NCBI GenBank assembly: GCA_937982665.1
Contig: CALJLD010000063.1
Coordinates: 1-5,354, forward strand
Length of the DNA: 5,354 bases
Direction of reading: 5' to 3'
DNA from: an uncultured Planctomycetales bacterium
GTDB taxonomy: Bacteria; Planctomycetota; Planctomycetia; Pirellulales; S012-138
The notes beneath the pieces were generated by a model. That model was not told the DNA's origin. It saw nothing but the letters and a program-made list of their open reading frames with translations, and did no database searches. Positions 5,135-5,354 of the stretch are shown piece by piece (position 1 is the stretch's first letter; each line of letters begins with the position of its first letter). The translations under genes were made by a program, and so were the position numbers.

Positions 5135-5180
5135 AAGTGTTTCATGCCTTCATTTGTTTGTGTTGCCCTTTCATCCGGCC

Positions 5181-5215
5181 TGCTACACCTTCTCCGCTGG
5201 CGAGAAGACGTAGCA
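5181..5215. repeat. Strong spacer hairpin between tRNA-Gly and tRNA-Asn
   Basis: TGCTAC (5181-5186) pairs perfectly with GTAGCA (5210-5215), and CTTCTC (5189-5194) pairs with GAGAAG (5202-5207). Between the two stems is a symmetric AC/AC internal loop, and the apical loop is CGCTGGC. That makes 12 pairs in 35 bases. No T-tract follows on either strand. ATCCGGCCTG (5173-5182) at its left edge links it to the spacer near 4341-4375. It could be an RNA-processing signal or a small repeat. Confidence 0.55.
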
Positions 5216-5222
5216 ACTCAAG

Positions 5223-5293
5223 AGCGCCCAGCGGGAATCGAACCCGCACTTCCGCCATGGCAAGGCGATAGGCTCCCGTTACATCATGGGCGC
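5223..5293 (-). tRNA. tRNA-Gly(GCC)
   Basis: The 71-base gene has a perfect acceptor GCGCCCA/TGGGCGC. The anticodon stem is TCGCC/GGCGG, with loop TTGCCAT carrying GCC (plus-strand 5259-5261). The T-arm is GCGGG-TTCGATT-CCCGC, and U73 is right for bacterial tRNA-Gly. The D-arm ATGT/GCCT has one mismatch and loop AACGGGA, close to the D-arms of the Trp and Asp genes here. CCA is not encoded. It lies 12 bases downstream of tRNA-Lys. Confidence 0.9.
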
Positions 5294-5305
5294 GTGAATG
5301 TTCAG

Positions 5306-5354
5306 TAGGACCACAGGGACTCGAACCCTGACCTCACCGGTTAAGAGCCGGGGA
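5306..5354 (-). tRNA. tRNA-Lys(CTT), 5' part beyond the window
   Basis: The visible 3' 49 bases comprise anticodon stem CCCGG/CCGGT with a terminal C-U mismatch, loop CTCTTAA with anticodon CTT (plus-strand 5343-5345) and variable loop GAGGT. They continue with T-arm CAGGG-TTCGAGT-CCCTG, acceptor 3' strand TGGTCCT and A73. The D-arm and 5' acceptor strand lie past the right edge. CCA is not encoded. More array members may follow outside the window. Confidence 0.85.

Noticed and set aside
4990..5271. Open frame of 93 codons on the plus strand
   Set aside because: It overlaps tRNA-Trp, Asn and Gly in antisense. RAGLEPARW and SGNRTRTS are typical antisense-tRNA peptides.

Overview
The window reads as chromosomal DNA of a moderately GC-rich bacterium, most likely a planctomycete of the Pirellula group. 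That is an inference from three things: interspersed palindromic repeats opening GGGTGCC(A/G)CTGG, tRNA genes that do not encode CCA, and a membrane protein combining DUF3239-like, DUF2314 and ankyrin parts. No rRNA or classic marker gene is present to prove it.

Layout. Positions 1-610 hold no convincing gene. They contain a mosaic of palindromic and inverted repeats (60-362) followed by plain intergenic DNA. A membrane-anchored class I SAM-dependent methyltransferase follows on the plus strand (611-1378), with a hairpin terminator candidate just after it. It converges on a minus-strand gene (1462-2943) for a two-TM DUF3239/DUF2314/ankyrin protein. A 337-base divergent intergenic region with a recognisable promoter and an inverted repeat leads to a plus-strand SGNH-hydrolase-like lipoprotein (3281-4111).

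From 4196 to the right edge, the minus strand is a tRNA array. In transcription order it reads Lys(CUU, cut by the edge), Gly(GCC), Asn(GUU), Trp(CCA), Val(UAC), Leu(CAA), Tyr(GUA), Asp(GUC). All eight specificities differ and none encodes CCA. Several members carry unusual acceptor stems: C1-G72 in Val, G1-U72 in Trp, U4-U69 in Asn, C4-U69 in Leu. Asp, Trp and Gly share a similar D-arm. A 156-bp REPIN-like inverted repeat and a possible intrinsic terminator sit between tRNA-Val and tRNA-Leu, so the array may be more than one transcription unit. The promoter for the array is beyond the right edge.

The three protein genes face different ways and show no obvious shared pathway. The most unusual part of the window is the tRNA array with its odd tRNAs and hairpin-bearing spacers.
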